Below, one piece after another: positions 13,010-23,313 of a DNA stretch of 64,000 bases. The stretch's first letter is position 1. Every line of letters starts with the position of its first letter. A program made the position numbers and the translations under genes. The stretch comes from Oscheius dolichura (Eukaryota > Nematoda > Chromadorea > Rhabditida > Rhabditidae), in the NCBI GenBank assembly GCA_932521035.1, contig OW051495.1:11036001-11100000 (forward strand). Reading direction: 5' to 3'. The notes below the pieces were generated by a model that was not told the DNA's origin, ran no database searches, and saw only the letters and a program-made list of their open reading frames with translations.

Positions 13010-13850
13010 ATCTATTCATTATTATTTGCTCACTATTATTTTGTTACCCTCTGATAGTTCTTCCCTTTCCACTAGTGACCCTACTTCCCGGCTCAATCAA
13101 TTGTGATCGCCAGGTCCACTTAGCCTGAACTCTTGTGCAGCGGGTTTGCCATGTAAAAAAACAGAATATGAGAAAAGAATTTATACTGTGACAATTTTTA
13201 TGCTTTATGACCGAATCAGTTATACAAAATGAAATATTCTATATTGTGCATGTTTTCCTTGATGACTTGAAGGGGAATAGGGTCGTGGGTTTGGAACCAT
13301 CACTTCCGCTTTTGATAGTGGGGAAAGCGTGGATCCGCCGAAGTTGGTCTAAATCTATTTTTGACCATCTGAAACTATTTTGGACCGTTTGGATGGATTT
13401 TGGATAGTAAATTGTTTTGAGATGGAACGTTCTTTCTTCGACTCTACAAAACCCAAGTTGAATCATTTTTCTTGACGCAGTCTTTCAGCTTCTCATTATT
13501 TGAAGTTCCCTGTATTCTTCTCATCATTTGGATATCTTCTTTTCATCGTTTCCACATTTGTGACAATTGTGACCGGCGCAAGATGTAATCTTAACCAGCG
13601 ACCAATATCCACGGAAGAACATTATCCGCTTTCTCTTCTGTCTGGGCGAGTATTAATATTTGTTGCTGTTTTCTGGAGTTGTTGGCATTATAAAATCGAC
13701 TCCGCAGACTCCTCAGCCACTTCATTTTTTTACTCAAAACAGTATGCGAATATAATGAAATTGAATCTTCCCTCTGATATGTATATAAAATTGAGAGGCC
13801 CACAGGTCCGTTCCGCTTTTTCTTTTCCATTAATTCGAAGGTTACAGAAT
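13010..13850. other. intergenic; open frame ahead of the C1GalT-like start
   Basis: From about 13500 the frame of the next gene is open without an ATG-led signal until 13755, and includes hydrophobic stretches. It may be 5' UTR or a longer N-terminus. I see nothing else between the RIPOR-like stop and this stretch. Confidence 0.4.
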
Positions 13851-15429
13851 ATGATCATTCCTTTTACTGCCGTTAAATCGTTCTGTTTAATTAGTGCAAT
13901 TTTATTCACAATAATTTTCTTGCGATCAACTATAGCCTACAGCCAGCTATCTTCTGACATCGAAAGTTCAACAGAGTAAGTTCAGGGCAACTTTCAGAGG
14001 GATCCCTTTGTTCCCGTGGTTGGTCTTTACTTTTCAAGGTCCGTCTGCCACAGTCAATCTTTTTACAGTCAGACAGACGGAAAAAAAACAGTTAACCGGC
14101 TACTTCCGCTAACGTCTCAGACGAACAGCGTTTGGATATTTATCTCAATCCTTTCAGGAAAATAGAGACTACAACTACTACACCTCCTGATTTCCTGGAA
14201 GTTCCTTATTCCGCCTATTCCTCTACAGCGGCAGAAAGCTTACCAAAGAATGGAAGCCTCTTCTGTTGGGTTCTCACGTCTCCAAAATACTTTCAAACTA
14301 GGGTAAGCGTCCTAAAAAGATTCAGTCCCTCTGGTAAAAACCAAAATGTTTGGCTTTCTCTGCCCTCAACGGGGGGTTTATTTCAATCTATTCCATTTTG
14401 TGTACGGCAATGAAGTTTATTTATTGCGACGCCGCAAAAGAGAAGCACGAATAGTAAACGAAACGGTTCGTCCCCCGAAAGGAAAACAATTTTTTTTATC
14501 ACAACGACGACAATTTTTTATCCTTTTAGATGTTCTTTGGTTGACTTTCCCCCCGTTTGCAGGTCCCGGCGGTGAATGAAACATGGCTGAAGAGATGTGA
14601 TCACGGCCAGTTCTTTACAACTGAACCGATTGGCGATGAGACGATCCCCTTTACTACTGTTTTTTCGGGGCTAAATGACTCATACCATCAACTGTTTTAT
14701 AAGACTATGAGGGGGTTCCACTACCCGTACGTCCATGTATCCGAGGACTTCGATTGGTACATGAAGGTAGAGAAGATAGTGGACTGGATCTCCTTCTTTA
14801 GGCAGACGATGATTCCTACGTCATTGTGGAACACTTGAGAGAGTACCTAGAACAATTCAACCCTTCCGAACCTCATTACTTTGGCTACCGTTTTAAGCCA
14901 TTCATTGTGGGATCAATGAAAATTAAGAAAAAGGCATGGGTTTCAGGAAAATGGCTACAATTCCGGAGGTGCTGGGTACGTTCTCTCGAAGGGGGCTGTA
15001 AAACTCTTTGTGGAGGAACTTTATCATAACAGGACCCTTTGTCCCTACGACGAGAGCGAAGACCTCGCCCTCGGAAGGTAAAACTGGCCGGGGTGTGAAA
15101 CAGATCATTATCTCTGTTTTAAGGTGTTTGGCAAGCCTTGGAGTGTACCCGACGGACACGAGAAATTCAAACGAACAGCATCGATTCCTTCCTTATTCAA
15201 TACAGAAGCATTATGAGATCTCAGAAGATGATCCGCTATATGTCACGTGGCCGGAGAAAAGAGTCAGATTTTTTCGGCCGTTTATGTTTATTTTTAAATT
15301 TAGAAATACGAGGTCTATGCTCCAGAGCTGGTTACAATGCATCATCAAACACCAGAAGAACTTCGAATGATAGAAACCCTTCTGTATCGCGTGAACAACC
15401 CCAAAAAGTCGAAATACCATCCAAAATAA
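13851..15429 (+). CDS. C1GalT-like beta-1,3-galactosyltransferase (type II membrane)
   Basis: Seven exons: 13851-13975, 14158-14302, 14563-14766, 14802-14906, 14947-15077, 15124-15262 and 15304-15429; 324 aa. The chosen start gives a short cytoplasmic tail then a signal anchor (residues about 9-27), typical of Golgi type II enzymes. Next come a Thr-rich stem and the glycosyltransferase-31 core: NETWLKRCDHGQFF, then DFDWYMKADDDSYV with the metal-binding DDD near residues 160-162, YFGYRFKPF, NGYNSGGAGYVLS and EDLALGR. These match core-1 synthase (C1GalT1), which adds beta-1,3-Gal to GalNAc-Ser/Thr. The protein is shorter than vertebrate C1GalT1 and lacks the C-terminal aromatic and double-Cys segment, as in expanded nematode C1GalT-like genes such as bus-4, so the acceptor may differ. 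The intron 14907-14946 is only 40 nt. In-frame upstream ATGs (about 13755, 13779) leave the N-terminus uncertain. Confidence 0.88.
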
Positions 15430-15489
15430 TAATGAAAAGAATGAATGTATTTCAACCGACACCCATAACCCAGAACAATAAGACACAGA

Positions 15490-16535
15490 AATAGAGGTGG
15501 TTCTCTTTATGAAAGACTGTATACATGAGATATGGCAGCTTAATAGCCAGGAGCGGTACGAGGAGGAGGGCAGTGGTCGCAGGCTCCCTTCTCTCCGGCG
15601 CTGCCGTCTTCTCCGGGCTGTCCGGGCTGTCCAGGGGCTCCGGGCTGACCGTCTTGTCCAGCGTCTCCGGGAGGTCCAGCAGGTCCGGGCTGAGCTCCTT
15701 GTCCGGGGGCTCCAGGCTGTCCATCGGGTCCAGGGGGTCCAGGAGGTCCGGGGGGTCCAGCGGGTCCCTGAGGGCCGGGAACTTCCTGCACTTGTCCGGC
15801 GGGTCCGGGCTGTCCAGCCTGTCCGGGCTGGCCGTCGTTTCCGGGAGGTCCAGGGGGTCCGGGAGGTCCAGCGGGTCCGGGTTGAGCGGGTCCTCCGGGG
15901 GCTCCGGGAGCTCCGGGGTTTCCGTTGGGTCCCTTGGGTCCGGCTCCTCCAGCGGGTCCTGGGGGTCCAGCGGGGCAGTCGAAGCAGAAGTCGTCGGCAG
16001 ATGGCTGGGCATCGGGGGCGGCATCAGAACCGGGCTGGCCGTCATTTCCAGGCTGTCCGTCGTTTCCGGGGGCTCCGTCCTCTCCAGGGGTTCCTGGGGG
16101 TCCGGCGGGCCCACTTCCGCAAGAGCAGCAGCTGCCTCCGGCGGCCTGGGGAGTGTTCTCTACGGGCTGGTCGTATCCCTGGCGAGCCTTGCGGTGATGG
16201 AAGCTGGCGGCACGGCGGTGAGCCAAGTGAGCCTCACGCTTGATACGGCCGAAAGCTCCTTGGGCAGATTCGTACTGTAATTGGTCGGTGAGGGAGATAG
16301 GGCCGGGTGTGACTAACCCTCTTGTACTCATCCCAGAGTCCGTCGGTTCTGTGCTGGCAGAAGTCGACTTCGGCCTGGAGGGAGGACTGCACGTGCTGCA
16401 TGTAGTTGTACAGCATAGGCACAGCCACAATGGCGGTCAGTGTTGCCACGGTGGAGATGGCAATTCCGAAGAAAGCCAACTTCCTCAGGCTCTCGGCCTC
16501 ACGGTGCTCGGACTTGGGATCGGACATCTGAAAAT
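15490..16535. repeat. left arm of collagen inverted repeat (1046 bp)
   Basis: This arm matches the reverse complement of 17988-19033 over its whole length, with only a handful of base differences noticed. It contains the whole coding region, the intron and the start of the 3' UTR of the minus-strand collagen. Identity stops 8 bases upstream of the ATG and about 50 bases past the stop. Confidence 0.95.
15540..16527 (-). CDS. cuticle collagen (minus copy of inverted pair)
   Basis: Two coding exons (16527-16318 and 16274-15540) flank a 43-nt intron at a conserved place and encode 314 aa. The N-terminus has the nematode cuticle-collagen domain: a short polar start, a hydrophobic segment at about residues 19-41 and a conserved [18 protein letters not shown] stretch. 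A furin-type RIKR site lies near residue 83, where BLI-4-type proteases cut cuticle procollagens. Cys clusters (CCSC, CFDC, CDHC) bracket interrupted Gly-X-Y repeats from about residue 125 to 295. Such proteins trimerise, are secreted by hypodermis and are crosslinked into cuticle. The encoded protein is the same as that of the plus copy wherever I compared them. A spliced non-coding leader appears to precede the ATG (cag directly before ATG). Confidence 0.97.
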
Positions 16536-16649
16536 TGTCGATGTTGTAATAGAAAAATGGAAGCGGCTAATCTTTGTAAAGATCGGGTGAAAGTGTTTAC
16601 CTTTTACCCGGTGATGGGATGCGATGCCTGCCATTCGTCCCCGTTCGGC

Positions 16650-16656
16650 CTTTATA
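16650..16656 (-). promoter_or_regulatory. TATA box of minus collagen copy
   Basis: TATAAAG reads on the minus strand. It is followed by a short non-coding exon ending in a gtaaac donor, then an intron ending cag right at the ATG. The plus copy has the same layout at 17860. Confidence 0.7.
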
Positions 16657-16879
16657 GAGTTCGCCGTAACACCGCTGGCAGTACGCGACGCAGAAAAAAC
16701 AGTTTAGGACCGGCATACAGGCCGCATTTACACTCTAGGTAAACGTAGACGACGAACTTGAACTACGATCGCCCGCCGAGGAGAGTATCATTTCCGACAA
16801 ACTGAAGAAGGTGACAGTAGATTAACTGTAACGGGAAGGAAAGGAAGATTTATTCTACGAGCAGACAAGGGAACCGGGA

Positions 16880-17150
16880 AGTGGGAGAGAGTGAGAGAGA
16901 TAAAACGTTACTAACTCGTATGTCAAGTTGTCATCGGTGTAGGTAGTTTTTGCTGTAATTGTGACCGGACCTTGACAGGTGACAATGGAATGCGTTGACC
17001 GGTGATTCGTGATAAATATATAAAATAAAGATAAAGTTATACTTATTGGAAATGAAAGACAGGATTTACCTCTTCCACAATTCACAGTATAAAGCACAAC
17101 ACAATTTCTAATAGGTTTAGGCGCAGTTAACCAGGTTTTAATTGGATAGT
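16880..17150 (-). CDS. possible remnant of a secreted Cys-containing gene
   Basis: On the minus strand an acceptor (ggattag) opens a frame reading KPIRNCVVLYTVNCGRG, with a gtaaat donor. The frame resumes after a caag acceptor as PVTITAKTTYTDDNLTYE. The Cys spacing followed by a Thr-rich beta-like stretch recalls nematode C6-type secreted domains, but this is only a resemblance. No start codon or signal peptide could be joined, so it may be a gene fragment trapped between the palindrome arms. Confidence 0.22.
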
Positions 17151-17859
17151 ATTGGTGCTAATCCATGGATCCAATCATAGAACAGCAAGTTTTCTATGCC
17201 TTTCTCTGAATTTCCTAACTTGAGACCTACTGAGTAGCTTGTCGACATTTCAAAGTTTTTCCAAATTCAAACGTCCAGAAGATGGATGAAGTGAGGAAGA
17301 ACATTGTCGGGGATAAATTGGCATTTGCGTTTTTCTTCCCAGTCTTTTCCATTTCAAATGGAAACAATGGTCATTTACGAGTTTTCAGATATTCCGAACT
17401 CTTTCCCCGTTCCATAGAAGTTTTTAAAATTTATGGGTATTCGGTCTCTGATTCCTTGTCTGTTCCAGAGGAAACGGTTATTAGCCCTTATCCATTCGGA
17501 TACAGTCTGGCGCTTCTTCCTTTCAGACTTTATGGCGCCGATGATATTTACAGCTTGCCATAAAGGGCATAACTACGGGCAGGGGAATCACTCGCCGATT
17601 ACGTTTAGCCAATTAGAAATAGAGTTTCCTTTCTGATCTTTGCAACTGACCTCACTTCAAACGAATAACACTCAGCCTCCCTAGGCGCCGTGCAGTTTTT
17701 CTGCCCTTCAACCCATGTCAATCATTCTTTTCCTCGGGGTCTTCTCACAAAATAAACCTGTTGATGCGAAAGAAGAACAATGAGGTTTCCTTTTTCACCC
17801 GCAAAAGGAGAAGCCGAGTTTCACTGCTTTTTACACTGTTACGGCGTCGAGTGCGCCCC

Positions 17860-17866
17860 TATAAAG
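17860..17866 (+). promoter_or_regulatory. TATA box of plus collagen copy
   Basis: TATAAAG is followed by a non-coding exon that ends at a gtaagc donor near 17918. The intron then ends in cag directly before the ATG at 17996. The layout equals that of the minus copy although the sequence here is outside the identical arms. Confidence 0.7.
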
Positions 17867-17987
17867 CCAGTGGCAGCCAAACGGCAACATCACATCTGCC
17901 ATCCCCCGGCAAAGGTAAGCGTTTACCCTTCCGCTGACCTTCGTTTCCCGTCTTGCCCCCCGCTTTATTGTGAAAGCAAACGCAAAC

Positions 17988-19033
17988 ATTTTCAGATGTC
18001 CGATCCCAAGTCCGAGCACCGTGAGGCCGAGAGCCTGAGGAAGTTGGCTTTCTTCGGAATAGCCATCTCCACCGTGGCGACACTGACCGCCATTGTGGCT
18101 GTGCCGATGCTGTACAACTACATGCAGCACGTGCAGTCCTCCCTCCAGGCCGAAGTCGACTTCTGCCAGCACAGAACCGACGGACTCTGGGATGAGTACA
18201 AGAGGGTTAGTCACACCCGGCCCTATCTCCCTCACCGACCAATTACAGTACGAATCTGCCCAAGGAGCTTTCGGCCGTATCAAGCGTGAGGCTCACTTGG
18301 CTCACCGTCGTGCCGCCAGCTTCCATCACCGCAAGGCTCGCCAGGGATACGACCAGCCCGTAGAGAACACTCCCCAGGCCGCCGGAGGCAGCTGCTGCTC
18401 TTGCGGAAGTGGGCCCGCCGGACCCCCAGGAACCCCTGGAGAGGACGGAGCCCCCGGAAACGACGGACAGCCTGGAAATGACGGCCAGCCCGGTTCTGAT
18501 GCCGCCCCCGATGCCCAGCCATCTGCCGACGACTTCTGCTTCGACTGCCCCGCTGGACCCCCAGGACCCGCTGGAGGAGCCGGACCCAAGGGACCCAACG
18601 GAAACCCCGGAGCTCCCGGAGCCCCCGGAGGACCCGCTCAACCCGGACCCGCTGGACCTCCCGGACCCCCTGGACCTCCCGGAAACGACGGCCAGCCCGG
18701 ACAGGCTGGACAGCCCGGACCCGCCGGACAAGTGCAGGAAGTTCCCGGCCCTCAGGGACCCGCTGGACCCCCCGGACCTCCTGGACCCCCTGGACCCGAT
18801 GGACAGCCTGGAGCCCCCGGACAAGGAGCTCAGCCCGGACCTGCTGGACCTCCCGGAGACGCTGGACAAGACGGTCAGCCCGGAGCCCCTGGACAGCCCG
18901 GACAGCCCGGAGAAGACGGCAGCGCCGGAGAGAAGGGAGCCTGCGACCACTGCCCTCCTCCTCGTACCGCTCCTGGCTATTAAGCTGCCATATCTCATGT
19001 ATACAGTCTTTCATAAAGAGAACCACCTCTATT
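17988..19033. repeat. right arm of collagen inverted repeat (1046 bp)
   Basis: Reverse-complement partner of 15490-16535. The differences I found (for example ATA/ATT, GCG/GCA, CCG/CCT and CGT/CGC codons) are all silent. The arm ends lie close to the gene ends, so the duplicated unit is essentially one coding region. Confidence 0.95.
17996..18983 (+). CDS. cuticle collagen (plus copy of inverted pair)
   Basis: Exons 17996-18205 and 18249-18983 give a 314-aa cuticle collagen. It has the N-terminal hydrophobic segment, a dibasic/furin RIKR site, three Cys clusters around Gly-X-Y blocks, and a short non-collagenous tail ending PGY. It appears identical to the minus-strand partner, so the two genes act as a dose pair for one cuticle subunit. 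Transcription runs away from the shared spacer, so the promoters are separate. A frame upstream of the ATG is also open (from 17780), but the cag before the ATG, the donor in the leader and the equivalent layout of the sister gene favour 17996 as the start. Confidence 0.97.
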
Positions 19034-19180
19034 CACCTGTGTTATCTTTTTCTTGGGTTGGGTTGTGGGAGAAGCTAAGCAAACATGTTTTTTGCCTTGA
19101 TAGTCTGGGAACAATTAGCAGTGTTATCGTCTTCTCGGTGGTTTCTTAGGCAACTGATTAGAGACGGAAGTATCTACGGC

Positions 19181-20917
19181 ATGATTGTAATCGTTTGGTC
19201 AGTCCTGGCCTCTTTGATTTACGCGAATCCCTGCCACCTGCCGAACTTGCCCATTTCCAGGCAAAAAGTTTGTAGTCAGGTATTCAAGTTCCACAATCAT
19301 ACGAGGGTATGCGGCAGTGGCGAATTGAATAACCGCTCTCTCCTTCAGAATTTCTTTGTTCCGAGGGGCATCCCCCAAATTTATTCAAAGAACAGGGCGC
19401 TGCCCTTGTCACTGGCGGGCGATATCTTTGATTGCCAGGACATTTCTTGCATTTGCGGCTTAATCAAGAGTGAATGACCGTAATCTTGTGTCTAAACCGG
19501 AATAGTTCAGACGCGGTCTACTCCAATGGGGTCTGTAAGATGCCGGACGGTGGAATCTATTCCAAATCATTGAGAAAGGAGTTCCGAATGCTCTCCGATC
19601 AGGAGAAAGCCTTATATACCCAAGCTTTCTGGGCTATTCGTCCCGATGTCTATGAGACGTTATCTGCCCTCCATGCTAATTCCAACACTTCCCTTGGAGC
19701 TCATTCCGGGCCGAACTTTTGTCCCTGGCATAGGGAGTTATTGAAAAGGTAATTGTACTCTGTACAAACAAGTGTACAAATTGTTTCTTTAGATTGGAAA
19801 TAGGAATGAGGACGAAGGAAGTGAATGGCGCATATCCTTACGTGACGGTATCGCTTCCCTATTGGGATTCAAGTATTGATAATTCTCTTTATGATGTGTT
19901 TAAAATCTCTCCGACTAATTCAAGTGAGAATACAATGGAATTTTAGCCATAAAGAGCACTTCAGTAATGTTTTGTGAGGAAATGATGGGAACACAAAGAA
20001 ATGGAACATTGCTCGATGGGCTTTTCGCTAACTTTGCTGGAACATTCGTAAGGGATCGTTTCTGCCCCTCTTTTTCTAGTTTATTAAGGTATAGAGATTG
20101 TTTTTAAGGGCCCTACTAGGAGAAGCCTTGACCGCTGGCCCGGTCTCCTGCATCTCTTTCAAAGAGAGGATATTGAAGCTATTATGAGGAATGCCAAAGT
20201 CGACGACGTGTTAGGAGCTACCGCAGGAGATTCTGTGAGCTCTCTTTTATACCAGTAGAATCTCCTCTACGTCAGAAATGCCCTACCGTACCCATAGACA
20301 ACATTGAACTGATCCACGGAGATGTCCATGTTTGGCTAGGAGGCGATATGGAAGAACTCAGCACCTCTAGCAATGATCCCATTTTCTTCCTTCACCACAA
20401 TTTTATCGACTTTATCTTTGAGAATTGGAGGCAGAATACTTTAGTCAGTAGAGTATTTTATCCCTACAAATTGTTTCAGACAAGAGCTCAACGTGAATCC
20501 GTTTGGAACAGTGGTTCTCCTGATTGTTATTCCCAGGCACATCGAGCCGACGCCGTGATGATACCGTTTGGGTTTGTGTTTCCCGCGTAGAAATGATTAG
20601 AAAGCGTCAGACCGAAAACAAACTTGGATGGGATGAGCAATTCCTACACGGATAATCTGTACTCCTTCCAGTCGAGACCCACCTGCAATAGAGTCAGTCC
20701 CTGTGCCTCAAAGTGGGGATACTCATGAAAGCGAAAGATAAGAATTTACAGATATCTCTGGTGCAACATCGCTACTGGATACTGTATAGCCCGGCTCCGA
20801 CCACAGGCTCCTTGTTATACTTACTACGGTAGGAGAGAGCTTAAGCTCATCTAATCCTCTTTTCTAGGCGTGGATCCCTGCTACAAAAGCGTCTGCCAAA
20901 ATTACCAGTGCCGTTGA
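19181..20917 (+). CDS. tyrosinase (type-3 copper oxidase)
   Basis: Exons: 19181-19306, 19349-19469, 19511-19748, 19793-19923, 19965-20047, 20109-20234, 20276-20443, 20480-20571, 20611-20712, 20752-20828 and 20868-20917; 437 aa. A short hydrophobic N-terminus (IVIVWSVLASLIYA) is a likely signal peptide. The CuA site shows His near residues 137, 147 and 156 in HSGPNFCPWHRELLKR. The CuB site shows His near 289, 293 and 316 in HGDVHVW and NDPIFFLHHNFIDF. The tail has a MSNSYTDNLYSF stretch and a Cys-rich end (CASKYLWC, CYKSVCQNYQC) as in nematode tyr proteins. The family oxidises phenols to quinones, used in cuticle or eggshell crosslinking, which fits its position beside collagens. Introns 19307-19348 and 20444-20479 are multiples of three without stops, so they could be retained. 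Confidence 0.9.
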
Positions 20918-21181
20918 TAATGTAGGAAATGTTTTTTTTTTCAAAAGTAAACCTGAATTTCCGCTTTTACTTCCTCTTCACCACGCTTTCTACGAAACAA
21001 CTACGAAAACAAGAGCCTGCCCTTTATCTAATCCCAAGTCTTACCAGATAAACAGTTCTTATTTTTCTCAAAAGTCTTCTACGAAAAACGGCGAGAATCA
21101 GCTGACGTTTTAAAATTTTTCCTAGCTCCTGATTAACCTACCTACTGAAATATTTCCCATTTTTGACTTGATCAAACAAGA

Positions 21182-22839
21182 ATGAGAGGGAGCAATCAAA
21201 AGACGTCTCCGTGTGAAGTTTGTGACAATCCAAATAGCAGGAAAAGTTACAATGTCAACGTGTGCAAGTGAGCATTCCTCCCTCATTCTCCTCTCATCCC
21301 TTCAGTGCCTGCCGCGTCTTCTTCTCTCGTTATTATTCGAAACACCTGATATTTTGTTGTGAAGCAGCCGGGAATTGCGAAATAAGCTACCGTGAGCAAA
21401 TTGCTTGCCGGATCTATCTCTACTTCCAGAAAACCAACGGCTAAATTGTGCAGCTTGTCGTCTGAAGAAATGTTTTGACATTAACATGTCCAGAGCGGGT
21501 CGAGGTCTCTTCCCCCCTCCGTTTTACCTACTGTAGTATTCTGGTTTTATTTCAGATCGAAGGAAAGGTGTAGTCAACCCTTTATATATGTCACATGTTT
21601 CATCTGCTCCGATGAAGAAATTACTTGTAAGCGCCGAAGAAAATTTGTATTAACGACGGCATAATTCCAGGAAATGTACGGAGATATAATGAACAACGGA
21701 TTCAAGATTATTGGAAGTTTGAAAAATTTTCACCGTGTCACTGATTGGATAAATTGTTTGGTTTATTTTGAAAGGTACGTATTTATACCCATTGTATCTG
21801 CACCCCTTCTTTCTAGTCGACTCCTTTCTCCCGGAGGAACCAGCCCTTCTTCAGTCACAGCCGACACGACCATCTCTCTAAACGATCTTCTGATGTTTCC
21901 GGGAGCGTGCATCGATCGTTCAACAGTACTGTTATTTCTCCTCTTCTTCAAACAGTTGCCTTCCATTTTAGAGAGCTATCGATGTCTTTTCTAATTCGCG
22001 AACAGCTTCATCTTCTCCAATTCCATTCAAATTAATGGAAACAGTATTACGAATTATTGTCGCGGCAATAGAAAATATGGCCCTGGTTGAAGAATTCCAC
22101 CTTCTGCCAGTAGTGGATAAAGTATAGGATAGGATAGGCCAGTTTGGAAATTTACAAATTTAGATAAAACTCGTGCAACAGAATTCGCTGATGATGAGTG
22201 TTTCTATACTTGCATACATCAAATATTCCCAAGGATTTGATCCACAATCGTGTGCGCGATATCTGGAAAGGTTTACACTTGCCAGCGGGGTAGATAGCGT
22301 GTAAGTTTTCTGTTGTTGTAGTTCCAAAGACTCCTCTCTCTTCATGTATAAGAAACTAAAATTTCAGTTGGAAGAGCGCTGTTGCCATGTGGACTTCTTC
22401 GAGTGTTGCTCGATTGGATGAGATGATGAGAGAAATCCAACCCACGGAGAAGGAGATGATGCTCTTGCGGATCAGAAGCTTCTTTCGACCGTGTATGTAA
22501 ATTAAATAAGCAGAGAGAAGCTGTCATAGGTGTAGATCATTCGGAAGAAGGACACTCCATTGTACTCCGAGCCCGGATGAAGTTAGCCTCTTGTCTGGGA
22601 GAATATATCCGGGAAACGTACCCGTCTTTCACCCAGCGACAAGTACTAAATAGAGTGTACCAAATACTGCAATTGGAAAGCCTGCTGCAGGTTGATTTTC
22701 TGGGTGATTACTGTAATAACTGTAAGACGTTCAGAATCCAGTGGCCGAATTTAATAACACGCTTCTGACGTTGACATCCCAAGGTGCCAACGGATTCGGT
22801 ACACCTCTTTCACATGATATTTTCATTCGTACTGTTTAA
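21182..22839 (+). CDS. nuclear hormone receptor 1 of tandem pair
   Basis: Eleven exons: 21182-21267, 21306-21391, 21430-21498, 21556-21626, 21671-21774, 21817-21925, 21972-22121, 22164-22300, 22368-22492, 22530-22690 and 22735-22839; 400 aa. The DNA-binding domain starts at residue 11 (CEVC...VCNACRVFF). A second finger (CCEAAGNC...NCAACRLKKC) reaches residue 72. The second-finger spacing is not standard, as in many nematode supplementary receptors. The C-terminal 320 residues form a divergent helical ligand-binding domain (for example IIVAAIENMALVEEF). The protein is expected to be a nuclear transcription factor with an unknown ligand. The last junction needs the acceptor at 22734 rather than the nearer gtaag to keep the conserved tail NGFGTPLSHDIFI. 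The same intron positions occur in the neighbour, showing tandem duplication. Confidence 0.9.
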
Positions 22840-23313
22840 TATAACTGTAATGCCAAATACAGTAGTCCTTTGAACTGTATTTGAAGTTTGTCTTTCGTTT
22901 AGGAAAATACTTTCAGGAATCAATCCGTTCTTCTCTGATCGTCCGGTTTATAGAAGATTAGTCTTGGTAGACCGCGGGAGATCTCGCAGCTGAACTTTAT
23001 ATAAACACATATTGCTGCTGTTTTTAGATTTACCCTTTCCCAATCAACAATGTTTTCCTTCTTGTATTTTCCCTTTTCTGTTCATTTCCCCCGCTCTCGA
23101 ACTTACAGATACACGGAACTGCCCTCTGTTCCCTTTGCCTGGTAAACATAACTCGGTTCCACAGCTATTGTCTAGTTCGCATTGCCCACATTTGGATAAC
23201 ACCTGCCGCCTACTTGCGTTCAAAGTGCAGGCTTGAATACTGGAAAGGGTTGGAGAAATCATTTCCATTCTCTGTGTACTTGCGAGAGGGCGCGAGTTTA
23301 GCTGCGTGGTGAG
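22840..23313. other. spacer between the two nuclear receptors
   Basis: The spacer is 474 bp, with no exon seen on either strand. It presumably carries the 3' end of the first receptor gene and the promoter of the second. Confidence 0.5.

Larger units (their letters stand above)
16536..17987. other. spacer between the collagen palindrome arms
   Basis: This 1.45-kb unique sequence holds the two divergent collagen promoters. A possible gene remnant on the minus strand (16880-17150) is listed separately. A 93-codon ATG frame on the plus strand at 17282 has no supporting features. Confidence 0.6.

Noticed and set aside
15452-16280. Long frames on both strands over the left collagen (220-251 codons, Pro/Asp- or Ser/Gly-rich)
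   Set aside because: They are frame shadows of Gly-X-Y repeats; the collagen frame alone has the N-terminal domain, splice sites and promoter. The same applies to 18243-19149.
17282-17563. 93-codon ATG frame between the collagens
   Set aside because: No splice sites, promoter, family features or polyadenylation signal; length is within chance for this base composition.
19924-19946. Apparent 23-nt ultra-short intron in the tyrosinase
   Set aside because: An acceptor 18 nt further on (19964) gives a normal 41-nt intron in the same phase and a better family match.
22691-22734. Apparent 23-nt intron or frameshift near the end of nuclear receptor 1
   Set aside because: Using donor 22691 and acceptor ending 22734 gives a 44-nt phase-0 intron, keeps the conserved tail and matches the intron of the neighbour.
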